From positions 1-45,223 of the forward strand of contig DAOOIT010000048.1 of assembly GCA_035384565.1 (NCBI GenBank): a stretch of 45,223 nt of DNA, read 5' to 3'. The stretch's first letter is position 1. Each line of letters begins with the position of its first letter. Source of the DNA: Planctomycetota bacterium. GTDB lineage: Bacteria > Planctomycetota > PUPC01 > DSUN01. The notes below the pieces were generated by a model. It saw nothing but the letters and a program-made list of their open reading frames with translations. It made no database searches and was not told the origin of the DNA. Of this stretch, positions 32,701 to 40,853 are shown piece by piece. Made by a program: the position numbers and the translations under genes.

Positions 32701-32919
32701 CTGGGGATGCTCACGCCTGAGGTGGCGACGACCCACGTCATCGCCCCCGGCGCGGGCGCCGGCGGCGTGGGCATCGAGCGGGGAGGCGGCGCCAGCCACT
32801 TCATCATCTACGCGGGAACGCTGAACGACAAGCCTGCCGACCTCATGAGCCGCCTCCAGCGTACCCTTGACTTCCGCAATCCGCCCGAGATCACCCTCCA
32901 GGCGGCCCAGGCACGCTAG
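29791..32919 (+). CDS. Exported GH20-like glycosidase with C-terminal beta domain
   Basis: A 1042-residue protein with a signal peptide (MRCLSLVVVAMLTSALAGE). The first 130 residues resemble the non-catalytic beta-hexosaminidase domain 2 (LRLVPFPKEVKLVEGRFAF). A GH20-type barrel follows (SIRDWPSLRWRCFQDD, LNLFTYYMEH-like segment, NVCCDETWG with Asp303-Glu304 as the likely acid pair). GH20 removes terminal N-acetylglucosamine or N-acetylgalactosamine by substrate assistance. After a helical stretch (about 520-660) the last 350 residues are beta-rich and unlike anything I can name. ATG 29791 follows GAGGAGG. It is the likely extracytoplasmic enzyme feeding the importer upstream. Confidence 0.8.
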   Translation: MRCLSLVVVAMLTSALAGEDASSLRLVPFPKEVKLVEGRFAFDRELVLTGQVGVVQMYGKAIGDELARQGLKELKVHPAELARVPGAPVVLYLALGEPGKVPEPSFRQEATEEDYSLDVLPDCVSIAGKGGSGLWYGVHTLCQLIRANLKDKGLPCLSIRDWPSLRWRCFQDDLTRGPNSTLDELKREVALGAYLKMNLFTYYMEHQYAFAKHPAIGPKDGSLLPDELKALVAYAKPLGVDILGNQQSFGHFGHILKHKEYQHLREMGDVLCPTKEESYKLLDDLYSEVVPLLPFPFFNVCCDETWGLGTGPSKELADKIGVGKVYAGHMRRVHDLLKTKYKKRMMMWGDIILQHPKDLADIPTDTIMLTWGYDPRASFEGQIVPFAKSGYEFFVCPGVNNWSRILPDFEAAVVNIQNFVRDGAKHGALGMLNTAWDDDGENVNAPSWHGHAWGAECAWNASTTSYADFSRRIGAVLFGETTDHFGQAIDLLAKTHRLPGMGGMHNGRFWQDDLGPMKTTVAAEKANAQRLIEIVKPAIEHLEACKKEATANAELLDAFLFGARRMELIGQRMLDRLDVASLYASAYEGAVKEAAPLLAKAEAIIEKNRAAFEALGKQFADLWMRENRPYALDGTMGRYKAAVGRYDALAKRLAAIRKDAEAGKPLPPPSQVGLGLLELGVRRTRADRVSQEALKADAPWLDGRATHRLGIIVGAGAADRSDLPVELEIRVPPDLPNRKVKLFRTDGEKPVELLAQLDTSDTPGQARLAFILEGTCARGQQAVLHAYLGLPAEEAERPSPRAVLTSDGPRGMKWLENDKVRLLLGPEGAHIYRWEIKAMGNRDVTMPGETGWAGFGDVGGEHRSSPNKLQCVARGPALVSYACTDEHGLTKTISLFAGASWAEVTLNSPVGYFWAFDDPKNFAADGPSPGQYLFSTGATGPVGREADGVSAQVHAGGAHWGAKFLPDKWLLGMLTPEVATTHVIAPGAGAGGVGIERGGGASHFIIYAGTLNDKPADLMSRLQRTLDFRNPPEITLQAAQAR

Positions 32920-32928
32920 GGCGTGCCT
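32909..32928. terminator. Convergent-gene terminator hairpin
   Basis: AGGCACGC and GCGTGCCT form an exact eight-pair stem with loop TAGG; the TAG is the stop codon of the GH20-like gene. It lies between convergent genes, 18 bases from the cysK stop, so it could act in both directions. Confidence 0.5.
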
Positions 32929-32945
32929 ACCTGCACGCGGAATGC

Positions 32946-33872
32946 TCATCCCTCGGCCAGAGGGGTGCTGAGGTAGCGTTCGCCGGTATCGCACATGAAG
33001 GTGACGATGATCTTGCCGCGGTTCTCGCGGCGTCGTGCCACCTGAAGGGCGGCCCAGGCGTTGGCCCCCGCGGAGATGCCCACGAGGATGCCTTCCTTCT
33101 TCGCAAGGAGCCTCGCGGTGGCGAAGGCATCGTCGTTCGAGCAGGTGATGACCTCGTCAATCAGGTCGCGGCGCAGGATTTCGGGGATGAAGTTAGCGCC
33201 AATGCCCTGAATCTTGTGCGGCCCGGCCTTGCCGCCCGAGAGCAGCGGCGACGCCTCGGGCTCGACGGCGATGGCCTTGACGGAGGGCTTGCGCGCCTTG
33301 AGCACGTCGGCACAGCCGCTGATCGTGCCGCCCGTGCCCACGCCAGCGACGATGATATCCACTGCGCCCTCCGTATCGCGCCAGATCTCCTCGGCCGTGG
33401 TGCGGCGATGGGCCTCGACGTTGGCAGGATTCTTGAACTGCTGGGGCATGAAGCTGTTGGGGGTGCTGCTCGCGATCTCGGTGGCCCTGGCGACCGCTCC
33501 TTCCATGCCCTCCGAACCGGGCGTGAGAACAACCTGAGCGCCCAACATCTTGAGGAGCGCCCGGCGCTCGATAGACATGGTATCGGGCATGGTCAGCACG
33601 AGGCGATAGCCGCGGGCGGCGCACACGAACGCCAGGCCCACGCCGGTGTTGCCCGAGGTGGGCTCGACAACGGTCGTCCCGGCCTTGAGCGTGCCCTCGC
33701 GCTCGGCCGCCTCGATCATCGAGACGGCGATGCGGTCCTTCACGCTGTGCAGCGGATTGCAGAACTCGCACTTGACGAGCACCGTGGCTACGCAGCCCTC
33801 GGTCACACGGCGCAGGCGCACGAGGGGGGTGTTGCCGACGGCCTGAGTGATGTCGTCGCAGATCCTCGGCAT
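32946..33872 (-). CDS. cysK: Cysteine synthase A
   Basis: O-acetylserine sulfhydrylase, a PLP enzyme that makes cysteine from O-acetylserine and sulfide. The 308-residue protein has the full set: GNTPLVRL at 13, the PLP lysine Lys45 in NPLHSVKDR, the substrate loop T-S-G-N-T-G, the phosphate loop G-T-G-G-T near 180 and GISAGAN near 265. On the minus strand ATG 33872 lies seven bases after AGGAG; another ATG six bases earlier is too close to it. It follows the HZS-alpha-like gene by 79 bases, probably in the same transcript. The cysD and cysN genes 7 kb away supply sulfate activation. Confidence 0.95.
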   Translation of the reverse strand: MPRICDDITQAVGNTPLVRLRRVTEGCVATVLVKCEFCNPLHSVKDRIAVSMIEAAEREGTLKAGTTVVEPTSGNTGVGLAFVCAARGYRLVLTMPDTMSIERRALLKMLGAQVVLTPGSEGMEGAVARATEIASSTPNSFMPQQFKNPANVEAHRRTTAEEIWRDTEGAVDIIVAGVGTGGTISGCADVLKARKPSVKAIAVEPEASPLLSGGKAGPHKIQGIGANFIPEILRRDLIDEVITCSNDDAFATARLLAKKEGILVGISAGANAWAALQVARRRENRGKIIVTFMCDTGERYLSTPLAEG

Positions 33873-33919
33873 GGGCATCTCCTGGTTTGCTGACGCGAAT
33901 CGAATCGGCCCCGGGGGGA

Positions 33920-33932
33920 CCCGTCGGACGGG
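33920..33932 (-). terminator. Small hairpin between the HZS-alpha-like gene and cysK
   Basis: CCCGT and ACGGG form a five-pair stem with loop CGG. Too small to be sure of. Confidence 0.2.
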
Positions 33933-33951
33933 CCGGACCGGGTCTTGCGTG

Positions 33952-36459
33952 CTACGGGCTCCCGCGGTGCTTCGCGCCGCGGGTGATGGCCAGGCGCGCC
34001 TCGGCCTCGGCCTGGCGGAGGCGCAGATACTTCTCCTCGCGCTCGGCCTCGATGCCCAGGAGCCTGGCCCCTGGCATGTCCTCGCGCGGCGCCCGGGCCA
34101 GCATGGCGGCGCCGGCCTGGAGGATCGCGAGCGCCTCGGCATACCGCGGGTCGCTCTTGTCGGGGATGCGCGCGAGGCACGGGCTCCTCTCGGGCCGCGT
34201 GAGGCTCACTTGGTCCGCGTTCTCGCGGCGCTGAAGGTCCAAGCCGACCAGCCGGCTCAGCGCGGCGAGCTGCTTGCCGTCCAGCGGCGAGCGTCCGTAC
34301 AGATTGGCTGGGTACGAACTAGCGTAGGAGGGATAGTAAGGGGCGTTGATGTCAATCCAGGTGACCACGCGGTCGAATGCCTCTGCGTCGAGCGTGCCCT
34401 CGTCGCGGTATTTGCGCAGCCTCTCGACGAGCCGGCTCTTGTGCGAGCCCCAGGAGTAGGGCGGCAGGATGTCGGCTGGGCCGGCGCCGACTACCCGCAC
34501 GTGGCCCTTCTTCCTCAGCTCGGTGTACGAGGCGTTGAAGCACAGAGTCAGGTCGCCGGCGAGCAAGAGCTTCTTGCCGCCCTCGGTGCCGTAGTCGTGG
34601 CAGCGGACGCAGTGCTTGTCGAAGACAGGCTGCACCTCGGCCGTGTAGCTGAAGAGCCTCGGCGGACCATGCCAGGGCTTGAGAGGGGAGGGCGGGCGGC
34701 TCATGGCGGCCTTGAGGTGATTCGGCGTTCCGCCGAGGCGGTTCTCGTGACAGCCGATGCAGCCCGTCGTCTCCCCTGGGCGGGCGATGGTGCCGCTGCG
34801 CATGGTCTGCACCATCATGCCGTCCGCGTCGAGAAGCTGGAAGTACACGAACGTGTCGGCAGGCACCGAGAAGTACGCCGAGCCGTCGGTCTCCACCGGC
34901 GCCGTGCCGAGGATACGCTTGTTGTTGAAGTCGTCCCACGCCATGCCCGGCGCCTGCTGGCCCGTGCCGCCGTCCCAGGCTGAGTTCGTCCAGTAGCGTT
35001 TCTCGGGGGATTCGACGACGCGGATGGCCTTCACCGTGCCGCGCGGCACGTTCTCCATCCCGGTGCCGATGTAGACGTCGTAGACGTAGAAGGCGCCGTC
35101 GCTCCTGGCGAAGTCGGAGCGGTCGGGGATGACGCGCGGCTTCGGGCGCGGCGCGAGCGGCATGGGGTCGAAGCAGCCGGGGGCTTCGGTGCGGAGGAGC
35201 ACCTCGTTGCCGAAGAGGTCGAGGAGCACGATGCCCATTTGCTCCCCCTCGAGTTGACGCGAGGCGAGGAAGTACGTGTCGCTCAAAGGATACGGGTCTT
35301 CGTACTTGGGCTTCGTGGAGGTGAAGCGGTCGTAGTTGCCCTGCATCACCATGCCGATTGCGCTGGGGGGCCAGGTGCGGAGCACAGGCGCCCTGCCGTC
35401 CACGCCGATGCGCCGGTCCACGAGAGCGATGGCGCCCCAGGGGCGGTCGTGGCAGGACGAAAAGGTGGCGATGAAGCGCTCGGGCGCGCCGGGAAGGATG
35501 CGCGCGTCGAGCACGGCGCCCGGCGATGGCGTGTTGTTGCCCCAGAAGACGGCGTGATTCGTGCCATCAGGGTTGGTGGTCCAGAGGCCCTGGGCGTCGC
35601 CGAAATTGCGGTCCACGTACTCCCAGCGGTCGTAGAGGATACGGCCGTCGGGGGTGAGAGCGCCGTGGCCCTCGTGGAGGGTCGAGTGGCCGATCTGGTG
35701 GATGTTCGCGCCGTCGGCGTCCATGCGGAACAGGTTGCCCATGATGTGGCGGTTGCACATGCAGTACTTGGGCTCGCGGGTGGAGGTGAAGGCGATGCGG
35801 CCGTCGGGCAGGTAGAGCGGGTCGAAGTCGGAGACGCCGGCGCCGAACGTGAGTTGCCGCAGGCCGGAGCCGTCGGCATCGATCTCGTAGAGGTGATAGT
35901 CGTCCTTGATGTGGTGGCGCAGCGCGAAGAGGACTCGCTTGCCGTCGAAGCTCACGTCAGGGTCACGGGCGACGCCGTTGGGCACGTCGAGCAGGGTCCT
36001 GACCTCGCCGCCTCTGGCGAAGTCAATAGCCTTGAGGGCGCCTGGACCTTTGAACTTGCTGGTGCAGATTTCACCGGTCTGGAACATGGTCTCGGTGTTG
36101 TGGTGATCGGGAGCGTACTGGTGGCGCACGACGAAGAGGATCGGCTGGCCGCTCACGAGGGGGTTGGCGATGAGGGCCTCGCGCCGGAGGGCATCCAACT
36201 CGGCGCGTAGCCTCTCGCCTTGGGCAGGCGTGGCGGCGGCCGTCGCGCGTTCAATCGCATCGAGGCGGGTAAGGAACTCCGGCGCCCTGGAATAGCGTGA
36301 ACCAAACGCCTGATGCAGGTCGTTGATGGCGAGACGGAGCGAGCGCGCAGTCTCCTCGAAGGAACCGGGCTCAAGAGCCTTGGGCGGCTGACCGGCGAGC
36401 GCACAAAGCGCCTGGGCAGCGAACATGGCGACCGCGGCGCAACGACGGCAAAAGGCCAT
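33952..36459 (-). CDS. Hydrazine-synthase-alpha-like haem c protein with WD40-like propeller
   Basis: An 835-residue exported protein: signal peptide MAFCRRCAAVAMFAAQALCA, then PD40/WD40-like blades (DPDVSFDGKRVLFALRH, FDPLYLPDGRIAFTS, LTPDGRILYDRWEY). The region near 450-560 resembles the hydrazine synthase alpha middle domain (TGCIGCHE in context after AYFSVPADTFVYFQLLDADG). Two haem c motifs follow: C-I-G-C-H at 567 (34747-34761) and C-V-R-C-H at 617 (34597-34611). Proteins of this build occur widely in planctomycetes without hydrazine synthase beta or gamma subunits, and none are here, so hydrazine chemistry should not be assumed. ATG 36459 sits six bases after GAGAGG; the frame upstream is read through the promoter and is not real. 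Confidence 0.8.
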   Translation of the reverse strand: MAFCRRCAAVAMFAAQALCALAGQPPKALEPGSFEETARSLRLAINDLHQAFGSRYSRAPEFLTRLDAIERATAAATPAQGERLRAELDALRREALIANPLVSGQPILFVVRHQYAPDHHNTETMFQTGEICTSKFKGPGALKAIDFARGGEVRTLLDVPNGVARDPDVSFDGKRVLFALRHHIKDDYHLYEIDADGSGLRQLTFGAGVSDFDPLYLPDGRIAFTSTREPKYCMCNRHIMGNLFRMDADGANIHQIGHSTLHEGHGALTPDGRILYDRWEYVDRNFGDAQGLWTTNPDGTNHAVFWGNNTPSPGAVLDARILPGAPERFIATFSSCHDRPWGAIALVDRRIGVDGRAPVLRTWPPSAIGMVMQGNYDRFTSTKPKYEDPYPLSDTYFLASRQLEGEQMGIVLLDLFGNEVLLRTEAPGCFDPMPLAPRPKPRVIPDRSDFARSDGAFYVYDVYIGTGMENVPRGTVKAIRVVESPEKRYWTNSAWDGGTGQQAPGMAWDDFNNKRILGTAPVETDGSAYFSVPADTFVYFQLLDADGMMVQTMRSGTIARPGETTGCIGCHENRLGGTPNHLKAAMSRPPSPLKPWHGPPRLFSYTAEVQPVFDKHCVRCHDYGTEGGKKLLLAGDLTLCFNASYTELRKKGHVRVVGAGPADILPPYSWGSHKSRLVERLRKYRDEGTLDAEAFDRVVTWIDINAPYYPSYASSYPANLYGRSPLDGKQLAALSRLVGLDLQRRENADQVSLTRPERSPCLARIPDKSDPRYAEALAILQAGAAMLARAPREDMPGARLLGIEAEREEKYLRLRQAEAEARLAITRGAKHRGSP

Positions 36460-36508
36460 CCTCATCCTCTCTTGCGGGCCGGCAGCGAGAGCCGCCTCCA
36501 CTCTCCCT

Positions 36509-36536
36509 ATGATAGCGGATGCAGCGATTGGGTCAA
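36509..36536 (-). promoter_or_regulatory. Promoter for the HZS-alpha-like gene
   Basis: On the minus strand TTGACC, 16 bases, TATCAT. The -35 overlaps the stop of the upstream phosphodiesterase gene. A start near 36502 gives a leader of about 43 bases. Confidence 0.55.
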
Positions 36537-38362
36537 GGGAGAAGCGAGCGGCCTTCCAGTTCCGCAGCGAGGGGGAGGCGCAGGAGCCGCAGGATGGTGG
36601 GCACGACATCGGCGACGCAGGCCTCAGGCGCGGCAAGGGGACGGCTGGCGAACAGTACCCCCGGCACGTGGGCGGGGTCCACCAGGTGGTCCCCGCTCCA
36701 ACTTTCGCGGTTGTCCTCGATCAGGCCCTCGGGATAGCCGCCGACGGCCGTCTGCCACGACGTGCGGTAGCCAGGCTTGAAGCCGACGACCAGGTCCGGC
36801 CCATCCCCAGCGTGGGGGCCGTGGTAGAGTTCGTCACGGGTGTACACGCGCTCGATGGCCGGCTGGCCCGCGTCGGAAAACGCGGCGAGCCTGTCCGCAA
36901 TGTGGCGCTGAAGCCGCGGCGCGTCGCCTGGCCGGACCTTGCCGAGGCCCTCACGGCCCTGGAGGTTGAGGTAGATGCTGGAAAAGCCGACGGCGTAGGC
37001 AACAGTCCGTGCCCAGTCCACGTTGCGGAACAGGGTTCCGCGACGGTCGGTCGTCTTCAGGGCCATGAGGCCATTCTCGATCAGCCACGAGTTCAGATGC
37101 ACGGCGCGGCGGAACGTGGTGAAGCCATGATCCGAGAGAACGAACAGTGCCGTGTGATCGCCCGCCGCATCCAGCATTCGGCTGAGGAGGCCGTCCATCC
37201 TTCGGTACCAGTCGTCCACCAGCGTGGCGTAGCGGGCGGTGAATGCCGCGTTGCCGGCGGGGTGGGTCGGGTCGAGGGCGCCCCAGAACACGTGCTGGAC
37301 GCGGTCGGTGGTGTCGAACACGAAGGCGAGCAGCCCGCGGTGGAGGCGACCCAACTCGTGCCAGAGCATGCGCTCGCGCTCCGCCATCACCATGTCACAC
37401 TGCTCGAGAAAGGCGTCGGGGCTGAGGGACCCGTCGGAGAGGGCGTTGGTGTCCTCGGGCGCTCCGAGGGTGTGGTAGTCGCCGATCGCCTGCGCCAGGT
37501 CGCCTGCATAGCCGCTGGGGTGCGAGAGTACGAAGGCCGGATCCCGCGGGTCGGGCTGAAGGGGGGTAACGTACAACTCGACCGAGGGCGCCAGCGAGCG
37601 AAGGTGGAAGCGGAGGACGGCCGCCACGCGGCGGACGAAGTGGACGGTGAATCTCACGCGGGCCCAGCCGCTCCAGCCGTTCAGCTTCACCTCATGGCTC
37701 TCGCCATCGAGGTTGACCACGACGCGGTTCGCCCCCTGCTCCACGCGCACCTGGAGCGGAACGCTGGAGCGTTCGGGGCCGCTCAAGCGCGCCTGCAACA
37801 CGCCGCGGACGGGGAGGAGCCGGACGATGTCGCCCTTTCGCCCCTGCGCGTCAGCAGGGGCGAGAGGGCGCGTCGTGAAGAGCGTGTAGCGGCCGAGGTT
37901 GGCCTTCAGGTCGGGCACGCCGAGTCCCGCGAGCATGTGGCCCGACACTTCGTCGGGCGGCAGCGTGAGTGGCCAGCGGATCACCGACGTGGGGATGCCC
38001 GCGGCCGAGGCCAGGTTCCAGAAGGCCGGGCACTGCCGCACCGGCAGGAACATCGCGTCGCGCCGCCCCGTCAGGTTCCGCTGGTTCACTCTGAGGATGG
38101 CCAACTCGGGCGTGTACGTGCGCGGGTCGCGGCGCAGGAAGTCGAAGACCCCGTGGCGTCCCGGGTTGCAGCCGGTGGCGATGGTGGACCAGGCGACGGG
38201 GCTCTGCGCGGGGTTGCTCGTGGCGAGGCGGCGATAGCCGCCGCGGTCTCGCAGAGTGGCAAATGCCGGCAACTGCCCTGCGGCCATCAGCCGCTCGACG
38301 ATCGAGGGGGTCAGGCCGTCCATTCCCAGGACGATGAGCCTGTCGGGGGCAGAGGGGGTCAT
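36533..38362 (-). CDS. Alkaline-phosphatase-superfamily phosphodiesterase
   Basis: A 609-residue member of the type I phosphodiesterase/nucleotide pyrophosphatase group. Metal and catalytic signatures are visible: V-L-G-M-D-G at 11-16 (Asp15), the nucleophile region NPAQSPVAWSTIATG near 50-64, FVFDTTDRVQHVFWG near 345 and LSDHGFTTF near 410. No signal peptide is seen, so location is uncertain. Its ATG overlaps the stop of the small membrane protein gene (ATGA at 38359), so the two are translationally coupled. Likely substrates are phosphodiester lipids or polymers; none can be named. Confidence 0.85.
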   Translation of the reverse strand: MTPSAPDRLIVLGMDGLTPSIVERLMAAGQLPAFATLRDRGGYRRLATSNPAQSPVAWSTIATGCNPGRHGVFDFLRRDPRTYTPELAILRVNQRNLTGRRDAMFLPVRQCPAFWNLASAAGIPTSVIRWPLTLPPDEVSGHMLAGLGVPDLKANLGRYTLFTTRPLAPADAQGRKGDIVRLLPVRGVLQARLSGPERSSVPLQVRVEQGANRVVVNLDGESHEVKLNGWSGWARVRFTVHFVRRVAAVLRFHLRSLAPSVELYVTPLQPDPRDPAFVLSHPSGYAGDLAQAIGDYHTLGAPEDTNALSDGSLSPDAFLEQCDMVMAERERMLWHELGRLHRGLLAFVFDTTDRVQHVFWGALDPTHPAGNAAFTARYATLVDDWYRRMDGLLSRMLDAAGDHTALFVLSDHGFTTFRRAVHLNSWLIENGLMALKTTDRRGTLFRNVDWARTVAYAVGFSSIYLNLQGREGLGKVRPGDAPRLQRHIADRLAAFSDAGQPAIERVYTRDELYHGPHAGDGPDLVVGFKPGYRTSWQTAVGGYPEGLIEDNRESWSGDHLVDPAHVPGVLFASRPLAAPEACVADVVPTILRLLRLPLAAELEGRSLLP

Positions 38363-38613
38363 TCCGGCTTCGGCGGCTCCTCTGAGGCGGGTGGGGGCGC
38401 GTCGCTGGGCGGCTTCGCCTTGCGGAACAGGTGAAAGATCGCATAGCGAAACGGCCAGAGCACATAGCCCAGGAAAACCCCCAACAGGGCGAAGACTGGC
38501 GCGAGGAAGGTGAAGAGCGACTGTGTGGTCCCCGGGTCAATGTAGGCCTCGGCCGCTCGCGGGGCAAGGAGCATGCCAAGCAAGGCGATGGCGATAAGGG
38601 GCCTGTGCGTCAC
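38359..38613 (-). CDS. Small membrane protein with IDPGT motif
   Basis: An 84-residue protein with a cleavable or anchor N-terminal helix (RPLIAIALLGMLLAPRAAEA), then A-Y-I-D-P-G-T and a second long helix (FLAPVFALLGVFLGYVLW), ending in a Pro/Glu-rich tail. Small proteins with an IDPGT motif commonly travel with AP-superfamily enzymes, and their function is unknown. It starts at GTG 38613, overlapping the upstream stop as GTGA, and ends overlapping the downstream ATG. Double coupling implies a fixed ratio with both neighbours. Confidence 0.75.
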   Translation of the reverse strand: MTHRPLIAIALLGMLLAPRAAEAYIDPGTTQSLFTFLAPVFALLGVFLGYVLWPFRYAIFHLFRKAKPPSDAPPPASEEPPKPE

Positions 38614-40796
38614 GGTGCCTCCAATGGCGGAGCCGTTGTCTCGCCGCGGCCGGCTGGGGGAGATGGGAACTCAGCCGCCAGGGCCTCCTTCAGCTCGCGA
38701 GCGTCCTCGGGGCGCTGGGCGATCACGTTCTTCGTCTCGCCAGGGTCGGAGCGCAGGTCGAAGAGCCGCTCCTCGCCATCTGAAGCCCAGACATACTTGA
38801 ACTCTGTGCTCTGTACGCAACGGAGTCGCCGCCAGAGCGGCACGCCGCTCCACCGCGGGAATCGCTCCATCAGACCCGCGGCCCAGGGCGTCGAAACGTA
38901 GCGCTCGGCGACGGCGTAGCGCAGGCCTGCCTGGGGGGCGGCGAGCAGGGTGCGTCCGTGAAGGCCTGCTTGCCGAGGCACGGGCATGCCGATGGCTTCG
39001 AGAATGGTCGGAAAGAGGTCGGTGGTATGGACGGTTTCCGAGCGGCGGGAGCCGCGCGGCCCGGCGCCCGGGTAGCGGATGATGAGCGGCACGTGGAGCA
39101 TCGTGTTGTAGAGCTCGAAGCAGTGGTCGAGGAGGCCGTGCTCGCCGAGCTCCTCGCCATGGTCGGAGGTGACGATGATCAGTGTGTGGTCGAGGACACT
39201 GCGGCTGCGGAGTTCGGCGATGACCTCCGCGATCCGTTCGTCGAGGTAAGTCATATCGCCGTCGTAGAGCGCGCGCAATGCGGCGTAGTCCTCGGGTGTG
39301 CCGGCCCGCGCTCCGGCGGCATAGGCCAGGTAGTCCTGCGACACGCCCAGAGCGCGGTCGAGGGCCTTCTGGTCGGGGAGCCAGCGGTCCTTGGCCGGAG
39401 TGGAGCCATAGGGATTGTGGGCCTCCATGTAGTTCAGGAAAATGAAGAAAGGCTGCTTCGCCGTGGTGCAATCGGCGATCCATGTGCGGGCGAGACGGGT
39501 GGCGGTATGGCCCCCGTGGTCGGCGCGAGACAGGGCATCGAGGAGCTGGTGCACGAGGAGGCGCCGCTTGCGGCCTTCGCTGAAGGTGCTCACTTGGACA
39601 TAGGTATCGAAACCTCGCGCCAGGTTGTACTTAGGTGAGACGAACGGGTTGGCGGTGCAGCAGAAGGTGCGATAGCCTTGCCGGGCAAGAAGCTCGGCGA
39701 TGGTGACATGGCGGCCATCGAGCCAAGGGCGCTCGTCGGTGCAGCCGTGACGACAGGCGAGCTTGCCCGTGAACATCGAGGCATGCGAGGGCAGCGTCCA
39801 GGGCACCACGGTGAATGCGCGTTCATAAAGCGTGGCATCGGCAGCCAAGGCGTCCAGGTGAGGCGTGGTCTTGCGAGGGTTGCCATAGCACGAGAGGGCG
39901 TCGGCGCGCGCCGTATCCATCACGATCCACAGCACGTTCGGCAGATCGCGTTGCGGTGCAGGCTGCGGCAGATCGGCGCTCTTGCCCTGTCGAGCGGCCC
40001 GGCTCAGATGCGGCTTATTGCGGGGCAGCCCCAGCGTGCCGCCTGCCAGGCAGGCGGCCGACGCGACGGCCAGTGCACTCCCCACAAGCACTTGGCGTCG
40101 CCTGCCGCGCGTCGCCGCAGCGACGAGGAGGTATATGCCAAGCGCAATGCCGCCGGCGGCGAGGGCGAGCGCCGTGGCGGGCCAGTTGCCCGACACCCGC
40201 AGGGGCTTGGTCTGGCCATCGCCGGCGAGCCACAGCGACCAGGTGGACCACACGAACGCCGCGCCCAGAAGCCCGAGCGCCAGGCCCGCAACTCGCCGCC
40301 CGCACCCCGGTCGTCGGGACGCCGCCCACACCCCGGCTCCCACCCCCACGGCCGCCAGCACGCTGATGAGCCAGACCTCGGTGGAGACGAACTTACGTCC
40401 GGCCCGCACGAAAGCCTGCTTGGCGGGTTCCTCGACGATGTCCCATAGCCCCACCCGCACGAGGATGAGCGTGAGGGCAGCGGCCGCAACGCCGAGCAAG
40501 GCCGGCGGGTCGAGCGCCCTGTGGCGTGAGCGGGCCGCGGCCCAGATGGCGGCCCCCACGAGCGCGAGGAAGAGTCCCATTGCCGCGCCGTCCAATGCCA
40601 CCGCCTGCGCCGTGCTTGCCACGAGGCCGGACAGGTCGAGGCGCTGGGGGGCCATCTCGCGGCTGGCGAGAATGCGCACATTCTCCGACACGCCGTAGAG
40701 CATGCCGCCCAGTGCGCCCACCGAGGCGGCGAGGAGCATAGCTCCCCAAAGCCCGAGAGGCCGCGACCCGTGCTGCGGCGCCGCGTTTGACTCCAT
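38610..40796 (-). CDS. Membrane sulfatase-fold protein, Thr at the active-site position
   Basis: A 728-residue protein with about seven membrane helices in the first 260 residues and an extracytoplasmic AP-fold domain: VLWIVMDTARADALSCYG near 288, then P-W-T-L-P-S-H-A-S-M-F-T-G, and IVTSDHGEELGEHG. In true sulfatases the residue before x-P-S-R is Cys or Ser, converted to formylglycine; here it is Thr and the Arg is His. Thr nucleophiles occur in LTA-synthase- and phosphoethanolamine-transferase-type enzymes, so a phosphotransferase or phosphatase is at least as likely as a sulfatase. ATG 40796 follows AGGAGAG. First gene of the coupled trio. Confidence 0.8.
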   Translation of the reverse strand: MESNAAPQHGSRPLGLWGAMLLAASVGALGGMLYGVSENVRILASREMAPQRLDLSGLVASTAQAVALDGAAMGLFLALVGAAIWAAARSRHRALDPPALLGVAAAALTLILVRVGLWDIVEEPAKQAFVRAGRKFVSTEVWLISVLAAVGVGAGVWAASRRPGCGRRVAGLALGLLGAAFVWSTWSLWLAGDGQTKPLRVSGNWPATALALAAGGIALGIYLLVAAATRGRRRQVLVGSALAVASAACLAGGTLGLPRNKPHLSRAARQGKSADLPQPAPQRDLPNVLWIVMDTARADALSCYGNPRKTTPHLDALAADATLYERAFTVVPWTLPSHASMFTGKLACRHGCTDERPWLDGRHVTIAELLARQGYRTFCCTANPFVSPKYNLARGFDTYVQVSTFSEGRKRRLLVHQLLDALSRADHGGHTATRLARTWIADCTTAKQPFFIFLNYMEAHNPYGSTPAKDRWLPDQKALDRALGVSQDYLAYAAGARAGTPEDYAALRALYDGDMTYLDERIAEVIAELRSRSVLDHTLIIVTSDHGEELGEHGLLDHCFELYNTMLHVPLIIRYPGAGPRGSRRSETVHTTDLFPTILEAIGMPVPRQAGLHGRTLLAAPQAGLRYAVAERYVSTPWAAGLMERFPRWSGVPLWRRLRCVQSTEFKYVWASDGEERLFDLRSDPGETKNVIAQRPEDARELKEALAAEFPSPPAGRGETTAPPLEAP

Positions 40797-40833
40797 CGCC
40801 TGCTCTCCTGTTCGTCCGAGCGCCGCGCGTGGC

Positions 40834-40853
40834 GAAGCCCGCTAGCGGGCTTC
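40834..40853. terminator. Perfect 20-base palindrome on the cysN stop
   Basis: GAAGCCCGCTAGCGGGCTTC is exact, with the minus-strand TAG stop of cysN at its centre (40842-40844). As RNA it forms a stem of up to eight pairs. It may end the cysDN message before the sulfatase-fold gene. Confidence 0.5.

Noticed and set aside
33952..36459. Evidence for anammox metabolism
   Set aside because: Only an alpha-like protein is present; no beta or gamma subunit, and such relatives occur in non-anammox bacteria.
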